DNA from: Megascapheus bottae
Lineage: Eukaryota > Chordata > Mammalia > Rodentia > Geomyidae
Reading direction: 5' to 3'
Assembly (NCBI GenBank): GCA_024803745.1
Contig: JANJXV010000016.1
Coordinates: 41,949,001-42,013,000, forward strand
DNA length: 64,000 nt
Below the pieces are notes generated by a model. It did no database searches. It had not been told where the DNA came from and saw only the letters and a list, made by a program, of their open reading frames with translations. Below, one piece after another: positions 10,926 through 22,014 of this stretch. A program made the position numbers and the translations under genes. Positions within the stretch are counted from its first letter, which is position 1; each line of letters starts with the position of its first letter.

Positions 10926-12900
10926 CTGCAGTCGTGAGCTGCTTTGCTGAATGGTGACTTCTCTGCACCAAAACTTAAAGACCATTTGAAATGAGCTGCA
11001 GAGGAAGGCAGCAGGTTCGCCATCTCCTTAGTTTCAATGCCATGCTTTCCCTCTGAGTGACAGCTGATTTGCATGTGCTGGAGATTTCCATTACAGGATC
11101 CCTGGATCCTTAAAATAATCATTTTTCAAGTTTGGGGATCAGATTTATCTTAATGATCCATTTTCCTGATCTTCAAGAATTGTGTGTGTTTGTGCATGCA
11201 TGTGCATGGAGTCGAGCGCATGGGTGTGTGTGTCCACGTGTGTATGTGAGTGGGTGCTATTTGTATACATTTATGGAATGTAGTTTCAGAGAAACTGAGG
11301 GCCCTCTTCCCATAGCCCATCAATCTCAACAATCAACTCTTATTAGGAAATTGCATCCCTTAAAAAATTCACTTCTGTATCCTTCTTGGAGTTTAGCAGA
11401 TGCTATTTGGTGTTACGATAAGGCTACACCTCTGAAAAAGCAAGGCTTCATTAATAGAGTCAAAGGAGTTGAGTGTTTATTATGGGCGGGTAAATTCGCA
11501 AGTGTGATCATCACTGCCTCTTTCCACCTCTACTGCAATGGAAAGAACGATCAAAATCCAGTGTAGCAGTTGCTGAAGGATGCACTGCTTCCATAAGCCT
11601 TTGATGTCAAGAATAAAATGCAGATAGGAACAAAGAGGCAGGTGTACAGAAGTCTTCCAGGCAGTTATTTACACATGCACAGTACTGTTCCCTCACTTTA
11701 CTTGTCTTCCTACTTGGGTTTTGTCCCATCCTGGGAGTGGACTCAGGGCTGACAGCAGATGGAGGCCACCATATTCTGTCACACAGCTGGTCCCCAGTGC
11801 CAGACATTCCAACAGAGTTAGTTCTGATTCATTTCCTTCCTAGAGAGACTCTTTTATTAATTTTCTTTTTTCTGCCTTGCAATGAAGTGCAAGTGTTTAA
11901 AATTGGCCCTAAGAAGTCTTTGTAGTTAATTAAAGTCTACTTTCCTCCTGGTTCTTTATTCCCTACCTGTTCAAGTCCAGATGTCATTTTAAAAGAGTCA
12001 CATGTGATACACTCTTGTCCAGATGCAAAATCAATGACTCTTCTTAGTTTAGACATGAGAAAGAATTAGATTTTAATAATGTAGAGTTCAAAAATCCATT
12101 ATTTTACCTTTCTGATTATCAATATTTAAGATAACAGTGTTTTTGCTGTCAACAAATAAATGATATGTATTTACAAGGAAACTATAAAATACATCTTATT
12201 TTCAAATGCAATTTTCCTTATATCTGTGTCAATTACATTAAGATCACTGTCTGTAGAAAAGATATGCTGCTGATTTTCTTTGTTTTCATATATTTTTCTA
12301 AAGGAAACATAGAGAAAGCTGCAGCAAAGTAGATTTTGTACAGGAAACGTGGTCATTGGAGGGCTGGCTTATTTCTATCAGCTTGAAATTGAATTCGGAT
12401 AATTCAGTGCTGCATAGTCTTCATTACTCAGTGAAAGCCTCTTCCCCTAGTTGCCTTCAGACTTTCTACCGTGTGCTTCTGCATGGTGAACTGTGATGCA
12501 GCTTGGCCAGTCAGGAAGGGCTGCATGCCTTCCGCATTGCACTTCTCCACAGCATCTAAGCAGGAGCACGCACTGGGACATAGGCATGTGTCATGTCAAG
12601 GTGCATCTGGAATGACTGACTCAAGAGATGCTGAGAGCTGAAGGCCAGGACCTCCCAAGGGAAGAGGTGGGAGAAAGACAGCCAAGAAAGGATGGAATCT
12701 GATTGATGGATGGAGCCTAGTTGTGTTCACTAATTATTTTGTCCATGGGAGAAGAGAGTGGATGGTAAACAGAAAAGGTGCCTGAAAAGGGGAAGGTAAA
12801 AAGAGAGGAGAGGTGCAGAGGTAGTGTGGAGGCTAAACAACTCAGAAACCGTGGGTTCATTTTGTGACCTGTAACATGAATCAATAGTTCTTGCAAGAAT
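10926..12900. other. Gene-free DNA
   Basis: No supported gene. There is TG-rich text at 11185-11260 (gtgtgtgttt, gtgtgtgtgtcc). The 144-residue frame at 11132-11566 partly translates this simple sequence and has no domain that I recognise. Confidence 0.55.
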
Positions 12901-15900
12901 CTGCACTGCTGGCTGCCTGCAGAGAGCAACACTAGTTGGTAAGCAGACTCCAGGAGCTCCACCTTCTCTGCACAGCTGGAGTTCAGGATTCCTGTCCTTC
13001 AGCATCTTCTGGAATCCCAAGGAGATGTGTTGATGCTACCAGAAGTGAGACTGGCTGTGTTCTTGCCCCCCTTGCTCAAAGGCAGCTGGCTCAGTCTGCC
13101 TCAGGATCCTGTGCCAAGTCACAGGAGCTCAGCCAAATGGGGCTTCTTGTGCAGGGCAGAGCACAAGAAAGGCCTTGGATCCTGGACACTAGCAATTCAG
13201 TGGCGCTCTCTCCTCCACCCACCACACACACCACGACCCTTCCTCCCTCTGTCCTCTGCTTCTGACTTGACAGTGTTAAGTGTGTAGATGAGTAGAAACT
13301 GAGAGATTTTACTCCTTCGTTTTCTTTTTCTTTTTGTACAGGGCCTAAGGTTCTGTTAGTTTCATTGGACTAATTCCACAGCTTAGGTTTCTGAGATGCA
13401 TCACAACTCAAGACATTATAGAAAGGACTAATGGGCCCTTGTGCAAACTTTTATTTTTAAATTGTAACATAACTATCATAACATTTTTGTTGTCTTTGAA
13501 ATCTTAGTTCTGGTTAGTAGAGACCACATATTTTTCACCCTAATCCATGAGTGGTTTTAGGGTTATAAGAATCTAATTTATTCAATTCTAAAAATATGTT
13601 TATATGCATTTGTGTATATAAAAGCATTCAGGAGATTGATGATTTTCAAAAGAAGTAAGATTTGCCACAGCGTACTTGGATATAACGCTAAAATCTAAAC
13701 AAAGTGAGTTTCATCCTGGAATGCGGTAAATAACCTCGCACATTGCGGTTTGTCGTTACCTTTTATGTATACCTTCTTCACTTGTACCTCATTATTTATG
13801 AATGTGATGGTAAATGTAATTTATTGCTGCCTGTCCTTTTTGATTTTGATTTTGATTGCACGTTTCCCCATTTGTCCAGGTGAGGGCTAGGAATTTCCAA
13901 CCCATTATCCCAGCTGATCATTGCAGAAACCTTTGTGACCGGCATTCATAGCTTCAAATAAGCCTGGAGACACATAGAGCCTCCAGAACTTGTGAGGAAG
14001 ATCAGAGAGGCAGGAAGTCAATATTTCAGCTGAGAATTAATGCAGAATTCAGAGAATTTGTGACTTAAAGGAGACAGCAGGACTTTATTACTTCCTCCTT
14101 TCTTAACAAGCCCCCAGGGAGCAGCCACGGGGAGTGTGAAAGTGGAGGAGGGCAAGGACAACCCCTGGTGCACATCTGGACCTTGCCCTGGATGCTTGGG
14201 AGTGGTGGGACCTCAGATGTCACCTCTGTGTGGCTGCAGGACCTTATGCCAGCTCTCAAAGGCCTCCAGCACTCCCCCCTCCCCCCTTCCCACCTCTCTT
14301 CCCTTTGCCATTCTATACAAGCAAAGCCTGTCTTTAGGGTTCCTGAGCTGGAATGTCCCATAGGAGAGGTGTTAAGAGGAGAAGTGGGCATGGAAGTGTC
14401 TGCAAATGAACTACAGAGACTGTTTCCTTGCTCCTGTGAAGCCCCAGAGCTGCCCAATCCCCCTGCAGTTAAAATGTGGAAAATACTGTCATCAATTGGG
14501 CTCTGGAGTGTACATTTTCACTTTCTTCACCTTATTAGATTTGCACGAATAGCAAATGTTTCTCTAAGTTCATTTGTGTTTCCTAATTATTGGATAAAAT
14601 TACTTCTGGCTACACTGATTCTGCACGTAAGGTTTTAATAGTAAATAAATAAGTTGGGAAAATTAAATAAATGAAATAGTCACTGTAGTCACTTCAATTC
14701 ACCTTTGTGGCCACAAAGCTGATTGAGGAGACAAACCACTTGAGTCTTTGCACCCTGTCGTCTGTGTTCAGGAGACTGAAGAGCCCTGGGGCCTTTTGTC
14801 CCCTTTATCACTACACTGGGTTCCTTGGAGATCATTAGAGGAGATCATTAGTGACAACTCCATCTGTGTCCCTGGCTGGTCCCCAGGGTCCCCAAGATTG
14901 CATTGCATCAATAAGCTAATCATCGGTTCATTCGAACTTCTTCCTCCATTCAATTCTCCCCACCAGAACAAATTCCAACTCCAGGGACTTGATGGTGCCT
15001 CTGGCTTCACACACTCATGTACCATTGTGTGTTTAGCTATGTTTCCTTCCCCCCATAATGAGACAGAATCCATTCTTTCCTTTGTCCACCCCAATCCAGT
15101 CCAGGGCCTAGTGAAAACCTGTGGCTCAGTGGCCTATGGTCAGTTCTCTGTCATCCGGGCTCTGCTGCCCAAGAGCCCAGGACAACACAGGTGCGCAAGA
15201 ACTGCCCTCCAGTCCCTGGGAATGCCTGCCTGGGGTGTGGGGGGTCCAGCAGTCGTTCTCTGCATTCGGGCCTATCAGGATGCTCAGTCTCCACACCAGA
15301 CAAGGAGCCCTGGACTCTGGAAGTCAACACCCAGAGATGCTGGGGCCTCTCCCCTTCCTCCCCTGGACTCCCCCACCCCCTGACCTTGTATGTCCTCAGC
15401 CCTCCTAGAGGCTCACAGAGGGCCCGGTGCTCGTTCCTAGTACTGTGGGAGGACAGGGTGGACAGGGAGGACAGGGGATCTTCCCATCCACGCCCCCCCA
15501 TCCAGAGGAGAAGCCAAGTCAACCACACACAACAGCAAACATGAACTGAAGCTGTCTCCATCCCAGTTAAATTGATGTCCTTACGATATTCTAGTCCACA
15601 TCCCAGGTGACGTGAAAGGAAGACAAGAAGTGGAGTTTCATAAGAAAACAACGATTCTGTCCTGAAGGTGAGGTCGCCTGACACAGTGTCAGGAGGGTGT
15701 TCTGGAGAGCAGGGGCCAAGGAGGACACATCCCTGAAGAAACACCCATCCTTTCTCCCCTTCTGTCCTTCGGATTGTCCACCTGTGGGAGGAATCAGCAA
15801 GAAGGCGTGTTCTTTTTGCCATCTTGGTGTCGTTTCTGTCTCCCTTTAAACATTCACATCCATACCAAACATTAAAGGAGTTCGTTGTGAGAAAGAAGAA

Positions 15901-16090
15901 TGAAAATCTGCCTTGAGATGAGACAGGCTGGCTGGCAGCTCGAGTCATTGGATGAAGGAAGTCTAGGAGGGGACCAGTGTGGGTCACCCCGGGCCTCAAA
16001 TCCATGGAGGACTGGGCAGGAACCGGTGCCCGACAAAGCGCCTTCTCCCTGTAAACCCCACTTCCTCATAACAGTACCAGGACATATTAC
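12900..16090. other. GC-richer block with long chance-like ORFs
   Basis: This block is visibly richer in G and C than its surroundings, especially 14.1-14.5 and 14.75-16.07 kb. That lengthens random reading frames. The largest is 284 residues on the complement of 15151-16005, overlapping a 211-residue plus-strand frame (14748-15383). Neither contains a domain or a repeated motif, nor a credible signal peptide with a following fold. Both have low-complexity proline, serine and glycine use typical of non-coding GC-rich DNA. No CpG island is evident, since CpGs remain sparse. I call this non-coding, with the possibility of an untranslated RNA exon left open. Confidence 0.5.
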
Positions 16091-16293
16091 TAGTTAACTG
16101 TGGGGAATTTTTTTTCTTTTTTACTTCTTAGATATTTAATTTTCTTATAGCTAAAATCCCGTGGTCTTGATCTTTAATGAAAAGAAGAAACAAAATTTTC
16201 TTAGAGAAATTTTTTCCATATGACCTCGAAATTGCTTTTAGGATCCAGTCATAAATCATCTTTCTACCTGAAGTTTATTTTATGGCAGAGCTT

Positions 16294-16309
16294 CAGCTTG
16301 TTAGTTTTT
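16294..16309. repeat. SINE target-site duplication, left copy
   Basis: The 16 bases cagcttgttagttttt recur exactly at 16397-16412, immediately after the minus-strand ID-type SINE. Confidence 0.9.
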
Positions 16310-16396
16310 TTTTCTATGTTCGTGGTACCGAGGAATTGAACCCGGGTCTTCGTGCATGCTAGGCAAGCACTCTACCACTAGGCCAAACTCCCAGCC
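16310..16396 (-). mobile_element. ID-type tRNA-derived SINE (monomer)
   Basis: On the minus strand it begins gggctgggagtttggcctag and carries the A-box-like ggcctagtggtagagtgctt and the B-box-like gggttcaattcctc of a pol III promoter, then a short A-rich tail (T run at 16310-16313 on the plus strand). It is flanked by a perfect 16-base target duplication. It differs at only about three positions from the corresponding unit of 20679-20866, and CpGs are kept in both, so it belongs to a young subfamily. Confidence 0.92.
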
Positions 16397-16412
16397 CAGC
16401 TTGTTAGTTTTT
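16397..16412. repeat. SINE target-site duplication, right copy
   Basis: Exact repeat of 16294-16309 (cagcttgttagttttt). Confidence 0.9.
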
Positions 16413-16724
16413 AAGAGAGTAACTCACTTTAGCTTGTTCATTTTTAAGACATTATCATTTCTAGATGTATCTGGATACTTACTGCTTTTATGTCCTAAGT
16501 TAAGCAGGGACTTCTTTAAGACTCTTGAAGCACATTCAAGTCATATTTTCAAATATGAAAGAAAAGCAAATTCTGGTTATTGAACATGAACACAGGGATG
16601 TTTAGTTGATAAAGTTGCTGGGTGCAGCAGTAGATACTGAGAATTAGTTTTTATGTTCTGAGTGACAGAGTTCTGAACTGCCTCTGAGGATCCCTGGAAA
16701 TAGAAAGGTAGGTTAATTAAACAA

Positions 16725-18120
16725 TAAAGCAGCGAACAACCCATGTTCATGGATAGGGAGAATCAACATTGTGAAAATGGCCATACTGTCAAAATTGATA
16801 CACAATTTCAGTGCAATCCCCATCAAAATCCCAAGGACATTCTTTACTGAAATAGAGGGCAAAATCCAAAGGTTTGTATGGAACAACAAAAGACCTAGAA
16901 TAGCCAAAGCAATTCTAGGCAAAAAGAGCAATGCAGGTGGTATTACAATACCAGACTTCAAACTCTACTGTAGAGCCATAATAACAAAAACAGCATGGCA
17001 CAAAAATAGACCAGAAGATCAATGGAACAGAATAGAATGCCAAAAATAAAACTGCATACCTATAATCAAATTATACTTGAGAAAGGAGCCTCTTTAATTA
17101 TTGGTGCTGGGAAAACTGGGCAGCCACATGCAGAAAACTAAAAAAATGATTCCAGTCTGTCGCCATGCATGAACATTAACTCAAAGTGGATCAAAGACCT
17201 CAATATCAGACCTGAGACTCTGAAACTGTTACTCAACAGAGTAGGAGAGACAGTGGAACTCATAGGCACAGGCAGAAACTTCTTGAACAGTCCCAGGGTC
17301 ACAACAGATTGGAGAGAGCCTGGACAATTGGGACTACCTAAAAATAAAAAGTTTCTGCACAGACAGACATAGCAACTAAAGAAGAAAGACAGCTAATCAA
17401 TTGGGAAAGATATTTACCAATAATACATCAGACAAATGCTTAATATCCATATCCAGTATTTACAGGGAACTCAAGAAACTAATCCCCACCTCCAAGCCCA
17501 ACAAACCAATCACTAAATGGGCAAGGGAACTAAAGAGAGACTTATCAGAGGAAGAGGTAAAAATGGCAAAGGAACATATGAGAAAATGCTCATTATGCAT
17601 GGTCATAAAGGAAATGAAAATGAAAACAGTCCTAAGATACCACCTTACCCCAATTGGAATGGCCAAGATTCTGGATTCATACAAGAAATGCTGGCGGGGA
17701 TGTGGAGAAAAAGAAATCCTACTGCACTGCTGGTGGGAATGTAGACTAGTTCAGCCACTCTGGAAAGCAGTGTGGAGGTTTCTTAAAGAACTGAAAATAG
17801 ACCTTCCCTATGATCCCACCATACCACTTCTGGGCATAACCCAAGATATGATAAGGACACCTCCACGACCATGTTCATCTCTTCATTATTCACAATAGCC
17901 AAGAGATGGAAACAACACAGATGCCCTACTATAGATGAAAGGATACAAAAAATATGGTTCATACATACCATGGAATTCTACATAGCCAACAGACAAGATA
18001 AAACAATGGCATTCACGGGGAAGTGGATGAAACTAAAGTGAATCATGTTGAGTGAGATAAGCCAAGACCAAAGGAACAAAAGGCACACGGTCTCCTTGTT
18101 CTGTGGATATTAGCTCCAAA
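16725..18120 (+). mobile_element. Degenerate LINE-1 ORF2 C-terminal half
   Basis: L1 ORF2 in at least three frame segments. 16738-17049 encodes [17 protein letters not shown] and ends with [25 protein letters not shown]. 17050-17168 is frame-shifted but still reads like the SLFNxWCWENW block. 17169-17372 encodes SKWIKDLNIRPETLKLL. 17401-17898 encodes the end with an intact Cys motif CX3CX7HX4C (residues 97-114 of that segment) and [30 protein letters not shown]. The text after 17898 is frame-shifted TIVNNE/TMEFYIAN-like coding remnant up to the gagtgagataagccaagacc block. It is diverged from the L1 family at 18613 and 3107 and so is an older, separate family. No target duplication was found. 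The 3' limit is uncertain. Confidence 0.9.
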
Positions 18121-18124
18121 CAGT

Positions 18125-18508
18125 ACAAAAGTGATGATTCAATACTCAGATACTCAAGGCCATTGACATGAACATGGAGATACAAATATATCTATACAGA
18201 CGTATAAATCTATGATGGGATATCTATTCCATAGATATGTAGATCAATATGTATCTATGACATATCAACTCTCAGCTTAACTTTATTTTTTTCTTAAATT
18301 TAGGTGCCAGTAATTGCCTATAGAGATTCCATTCTTGAATATTTCCTTGTTAAACCTGAATTTTGAAATATGACATAAAAATCAGTGCTAATAAAATTAA
18401 AATAAAAAATGAAAGCAGGGAAAGAATGTTGAAATGTTATTTTCCATGAAGTAATTCACAGTACAAGTAGTACAGTGAATTATTGGGAAATTTCTGCCTG
18501 TTAAAAAT
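18125..18508. other. Gene-free AT-rich DNA
   Basis: Contains short ATCTAT-type text (18185-18260) and unique-looking sequence. The proximal part may be the 3' UTR of the preceding L1. Confidence 0.5.
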
Positions 18509-18518
18509 AAAGAATGTG
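18509..18518. repeat. Host-SINE target-site duplication, left copy
   Basis: The 10 bases aaagaatgtg recur exactly at 19718-19727, beyond the second part of the interrupted SINE. Confidence 0.8.
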
Positions 18519-18612
18519 GGGCTAGGATTTTGGCCTAGTGGTAGAGTGCTTGCCCAGCATGCACAAAGACTCGGGCTTGATTCTTAAGTACCACATATAT
18601 AGAAAAAGCTGG
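18519..18612 (+). mobile_element. Dimeric SINE, first part (ID-type unit), interrupted by L1
   Basis: Begins gggctaggattttggcctag with the A-box-like tggtagagtgcttgcccagc and a B-box-like segment (gggcttgattctta). It runs through a ccacatatatagaaaa linker and is cut at agaaaaagctgg, where an L1 has landed. The second part resumes at 19619. The uninterrupted minus-strand relative at 20679-20866 shows the same linker (tagaaaaaagcc on its sense strand) joining the two units, which confirms that the parts belong together. Confidence 0.9.
18601..18612. repeat. L1 target-site duplication, left copy
   Basis: The 12 bases agaaaaagctgg recur exactly at 19607-19618 after the L1 poly(A). Confidence 0.9.
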
Positions 18613-19606
18613 CCTATAGACACATGAAGAAATGCTCAACATCTCTGGTCATAAAAGAAATGTAAATCAAAACAACTCTAAGATTCCACCTCACTCCAGT
18701 TAGAATGGCCAGGATCAGGAAAATGAATAATAACAGATGCTGGAGGGGATGGGGCCAGGAGGGATCACTACTACACTGTTGGTGGGAGTGCAAACTCGTT
18801 CAACCACTATGGAAAGCAGTGTGGCAGTGCCTCAAAAGGCTAAACATAGAGCTCCCCTATGACCCAGCAATTCCACTACTTGGCATTTACCCAACCATCC
18901 AGAAACAAGGGCATACTAAATCCACTAGCACAACAATGTTCATTGCAGCATTATTCACCATAGTAAAGATATGGAACCAACCTAGATGTCCCTCAGTTGA
19001 TGAGTGGATCAACAAGTTGTGGTATTTGTACACAATGGAATTCTATGCTGCTGTCAGAAAGAATGACATCGCCCCATTTGTTAGGAAATGGAAAGACTTA
19101 GAAAAAATCATATTAAGTGAAGTAAGCCAGACTCAAAGGAACTTAGGCTCAATGGTTTCCCTCATTTGTCATAACCAGTAGAAACCTTGGGCTCTACTAG
19201 CAGGGATATGCAATAGAGCAAAACCTTGATACATAAGGCCATATAGGATGAAGCTAATTGAAAGGACCTCCAGGATATTGAAACAAAAGCCATATAACGA
19301 ATGATTGTTGTCCTTAATGTACTATGTTATCTCTCATCTCCTTTGCTGTCCCTTGGGTATCTCATATTGTTACAGTACCTCACTTTGTTATCTGATATAT
19401 TGAATTTATTTGTATTTGATTATTTGAAATTTGATAGGGAAGGGGGGAAAACCAAGACGGGTGGGGGGTGGGGGGGAGGGAAATGGGTACCAAGACATGT
19501 GAAAGGGTATCAATGTATGTGAATTAATGCACCTTCTATCTGGCAAATATCATGTAACCCTTTTATTAATTACAATTAAAAAAACAAAAATTAAAATTAA
19601 AAAAAA
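18613..19606 (+). mobile_element. Young 5'-truncated LINE-1 inserted in a SINE
   Basis: Starts inside ORF2 at cctatagacacatgaagaaa. The last part of ORF2 is open for 158 residues (18705-19181). The Cys-rich motif has lost its second cysteine (CWRGW in place of CWRGC), followed by [43 protein letters not shown] and LYTMEFYAAVRKND. The 3' UTR contains a strong G-rich run (19441-19480) and ends in an A-rich tail (19577-19606). A perfect 12-base target duplication flanks it. Same family as 3107-4563 and 8215-8545, but less decayed. Confidence 0.95.
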
Positions 19607-19618
19607 AGAAAAAGCTGG
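19607..19618. repeat. L1 target-site duplication, right copy
   Basis: Exact repeat of 18601-18612 (agaaaaagctgg). It also restarts the interrupted host SINE. Confidence 0.9.
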
Positions 19619-19717
19619 AAGTGGTGATGTGTCTCAAGTGGAAAGGCTCTAGACTTGAGAAAGCCCAAGGACAGTGCTCAGGCCTTGAGTTCAATCCCCA
19701 GGACTGGCAAAAGAAAG
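19619..19717 (+). mobile_element. Dimeric SINE, second part (tRNA-like right unit)
   Basis: Continues the SINE begun at 18519 with aagtggtgatgtgtctcaag and tggaaaggctctagacttga, then gacagtgctcaggccttgag and ttcaatccccaggactgg, ending in an aaaagaaag tail. It matches the complement of about 20682-20770. Confidence 0.9.
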
Positions 19718-19727
19718 AAAGAATGTG
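19718..19727. repeat. Host-SINE target-site duplication, right copy
   Basis: Exact repeat of 18509-18518 (aaagaatgtg). Confidence 0.8.
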
Positions 19728-20666
19728 CTTTCAGATTCCTATTTGTCCATTATTTTTCAAAAAACTAGGGTTTATTGTTTTTCTGCATGTTTCGTTTTAT
19801 TTCATTTTGTTTTTCTGAGAAGATGGGTTTAATTTCTCTCATCATCATTCACTTTCTTTGTGTGTGATCCATTTGTTTTGTGTTAACTTGTTGAAAACAA
19901 TCTCATTTCTTCCAAAACAAAAATAAACTTCAACCAAAAGAAAACCCAGAAAAACAAAACAAAACAACAACAACAACACAGTTCCTATTACTTTACTGGA
20001 GTTCTGGAAGCACTTGTTTATGTGAAATGTGAAGCTTTGCAGTGAATAACAATTATCTTCCAAAGTGGGCAGGAAAAAATACTTGCATATAAACAAATTG
20101 CAGCTTAAAATTACATCTCTTAGATGCTGGAAAAAGAGCAGCAAGACTAAAGAAACAAATAAGCCAATATTACATCCTGCTACAGTCTCCTTAGTGGGCC
20201 TTGTGATGTTTCTTCATGAATAAAGATGGAGTAAACCACATTTGTAGCATAATAAGAAAAGGTAATTAGTGTCATCTATTCACCACTGTTAGAATTTGAC
20301 TAGAGCAATTTGATTACGTTTATCACATTTTAAACTTTGAGTAAGTTTTCCAGCTCTGTAATCCAGTTAATGTTGAAGTGTGGAGACTCTAAGTCAGCTT
20401 CCCAGTATGATTGATGAGCAGAAACTCAGAGGGATAGGCCTGCTAAAAAATGTATATAAAAGAAAGGAGGAAAAACAAAATTGTAATATAGATACTGCCT
20501 ATTGGTTTTAAAGTAAATTGCATCTAAATCAGTTTGACTCTGCCACAGAACTTGTATAAAACTAACAATGATACTTCTCAAAGAAGTAAAAATAGAAAAA
20601 TTGAACTCTGGTGTGTGTGCATGTGTGTGTGCCTATAGAGGAGAAAAGAAACTATATTATTGCAAA
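19728..20666. other. Gene-free DNA
   Basis: No supported gene. Contains a short (AAAC/AAC)n run at about 19951-19978 and a short GTGTGT run at 20611-20631. Confidence 0.55.
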
Positions 20667-20678
20667 TGAAGACATTTT
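20667..20678. repeat. SINE target-site duplication, left copy
   Basis: The 12 bases tgaagacatttt recur exactly at 20867-20878. Confidence 0.9.
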
Positions 20679-20866
20679 TTTGCCAGTCCTGGGCTTGAGC
20701 TCAGGGCCTGAGCACTGTCCTTGGACTTTCTCAAGGCTAGAGCTCTATCACTTGAGCCTCAGCACCATTTCTGGCTTTTTTCTATGCATGTGGTACCGAG
20801 GAATCGAACCCGGGTCTTCGTGCATACTAGGCAAGCACTCTACCACTAGGCCAAACTCCCGGCCCC
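20679..20866 (-). mobile_element. Full dimeric SINE (ID-type + second tRNA-like unit)
   Basis: On the minus strand the element runs from gggccgggagtttggcctag (20866 side) through the ID-type unit and a catgcatagaaaaaagcc linker, then a second tRNA-like unit (gctgaggctcaagtgataga, gacagtgctcaggccctgag, ctcaagcccaggactggc) and a short A tail. Both pol III box regions of the first unit are intact, CpGs are retained, and the target duplication is perfect. This is the best complete copy of the family in the window and the reference for the interrupted copy at 18519-19717. Confidence 0.95.
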
Positions 20867-20878
20867 TGAAGACATTTT
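20867..20878. repeat. SINE target-site duplication, right copy
   Basis: Exact repeat of 20667-20678 (tgaagacatttt). Confidence 0.9.
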
Positions 20879-21570
20879 AATAACCAATTATCTTCCTGAT
20901 CCAACTGAAAATCAACGAAGTTTGCTTTGCTTAATAATTTTAAAAAATCTGCTGCACCATGTAAAGCAAAGACTATCTCATTGATAGTCCCTAATGCAGA
21001 GAATTATCAAGGAATAAGCAAAATTTCAATCTCATCTATTGATGTCTTCTACTTAAACATTCTATTAATTCATATGCTTGGGATTTTTATTTTCTCCATA
21101 ATTGACATCATAAATTGACTTACATACTCTCCCGGAGAATTCTGAAAATCAGAAGACTTGGTATAGAGGGACCCTGCGTGGTGCCGGCTGTTCAGGGTTG
21201 TCCGCACGCATTCAGTGACATGAGGACACGGGAAATGTTTGTCATCATGAAGGTCCGGTTACAGGCCATGAGAACGAACATAAAGTGAGGAACAAGTATC
21301 CGATAAGAATGCATGGGGCAGAGAAGGCACCGCTCCAAGCAGTGGCTCACCATCTGCTAGTGATCAAACACAAGGACGGTTTATGTCAGTTGTATACCGA
21401 CATTGCCCTCTGTTCATAGGAGAGAATTCCCATCCTCTTGCTCTCAAGGGACTGTTACGTCATGGAATTTAGAATCAGCAACTACATGATTGTGTTGTAT
21501 GGAAAATGGCAAGGCATACCAGAGAGGAAAGGACTGTCAGAGCTTCCTTTCTGTGGTAGATATATTAAGG
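20879..21570. other. Gene-free DNA with a CpG-richer patch
   Basis: No supported gene. From about 21130 to 21320 the sequence holds more CpG than its neighbours (tcccggag, gtgccggctg, gtccgcacgc, ggtccggtt, atccgataag). No recognisable repeat or coding frame accounts for it. Confidence 0.5.
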
Positions 21571-21576
21571 CAAAAA

Positions 21577-21655
<79 letters not shown>
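21571..21655 (+). repeat. (GAAA)n microsatellite
   Basis: About 20 nearly perfect gaaa units. The polylysine/glutamate frames across it are translations of the repeat and not genes. Confidence 0.97.
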
Positions 21656-22014
21656 GATCTGAAGAAAATGTAGTGGAGTTGGCATTTGACAGGAGACATT
21701 TCCAGGCAGAAGCAGGAAGACTACAAAATTCCCTTGTATTTATTCTCATAAGCTTGGACTTGCCTTCCCTGGGTTGGGGGTGGGGAGGATGGGACAGGAT
21801 GGGTGCAAGTGACTCCTATTGCCAGTAAGGCCTTCTATTCCATCTGAGAACAAAGACAGTGTGTATGCATGTATTCCGTTCCCTGCTGTTAATGCTACAG
21901 TGCAACAGGGAAAAACACTGGCGAGGAATAACATTCATCAGTTGAAGGTGCTGATACAAATACTTATGTAATTGAAAAAGTTCTCCACAATTCCCAGTTT
22001 GTTTAAATACTTTA

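Noticed and set aside
17460..17744. Additional ORFs on both strands over the L1 C-terminus
   Set aside because: They are shadows of the L1 ORF2 frame at 17401-17898.
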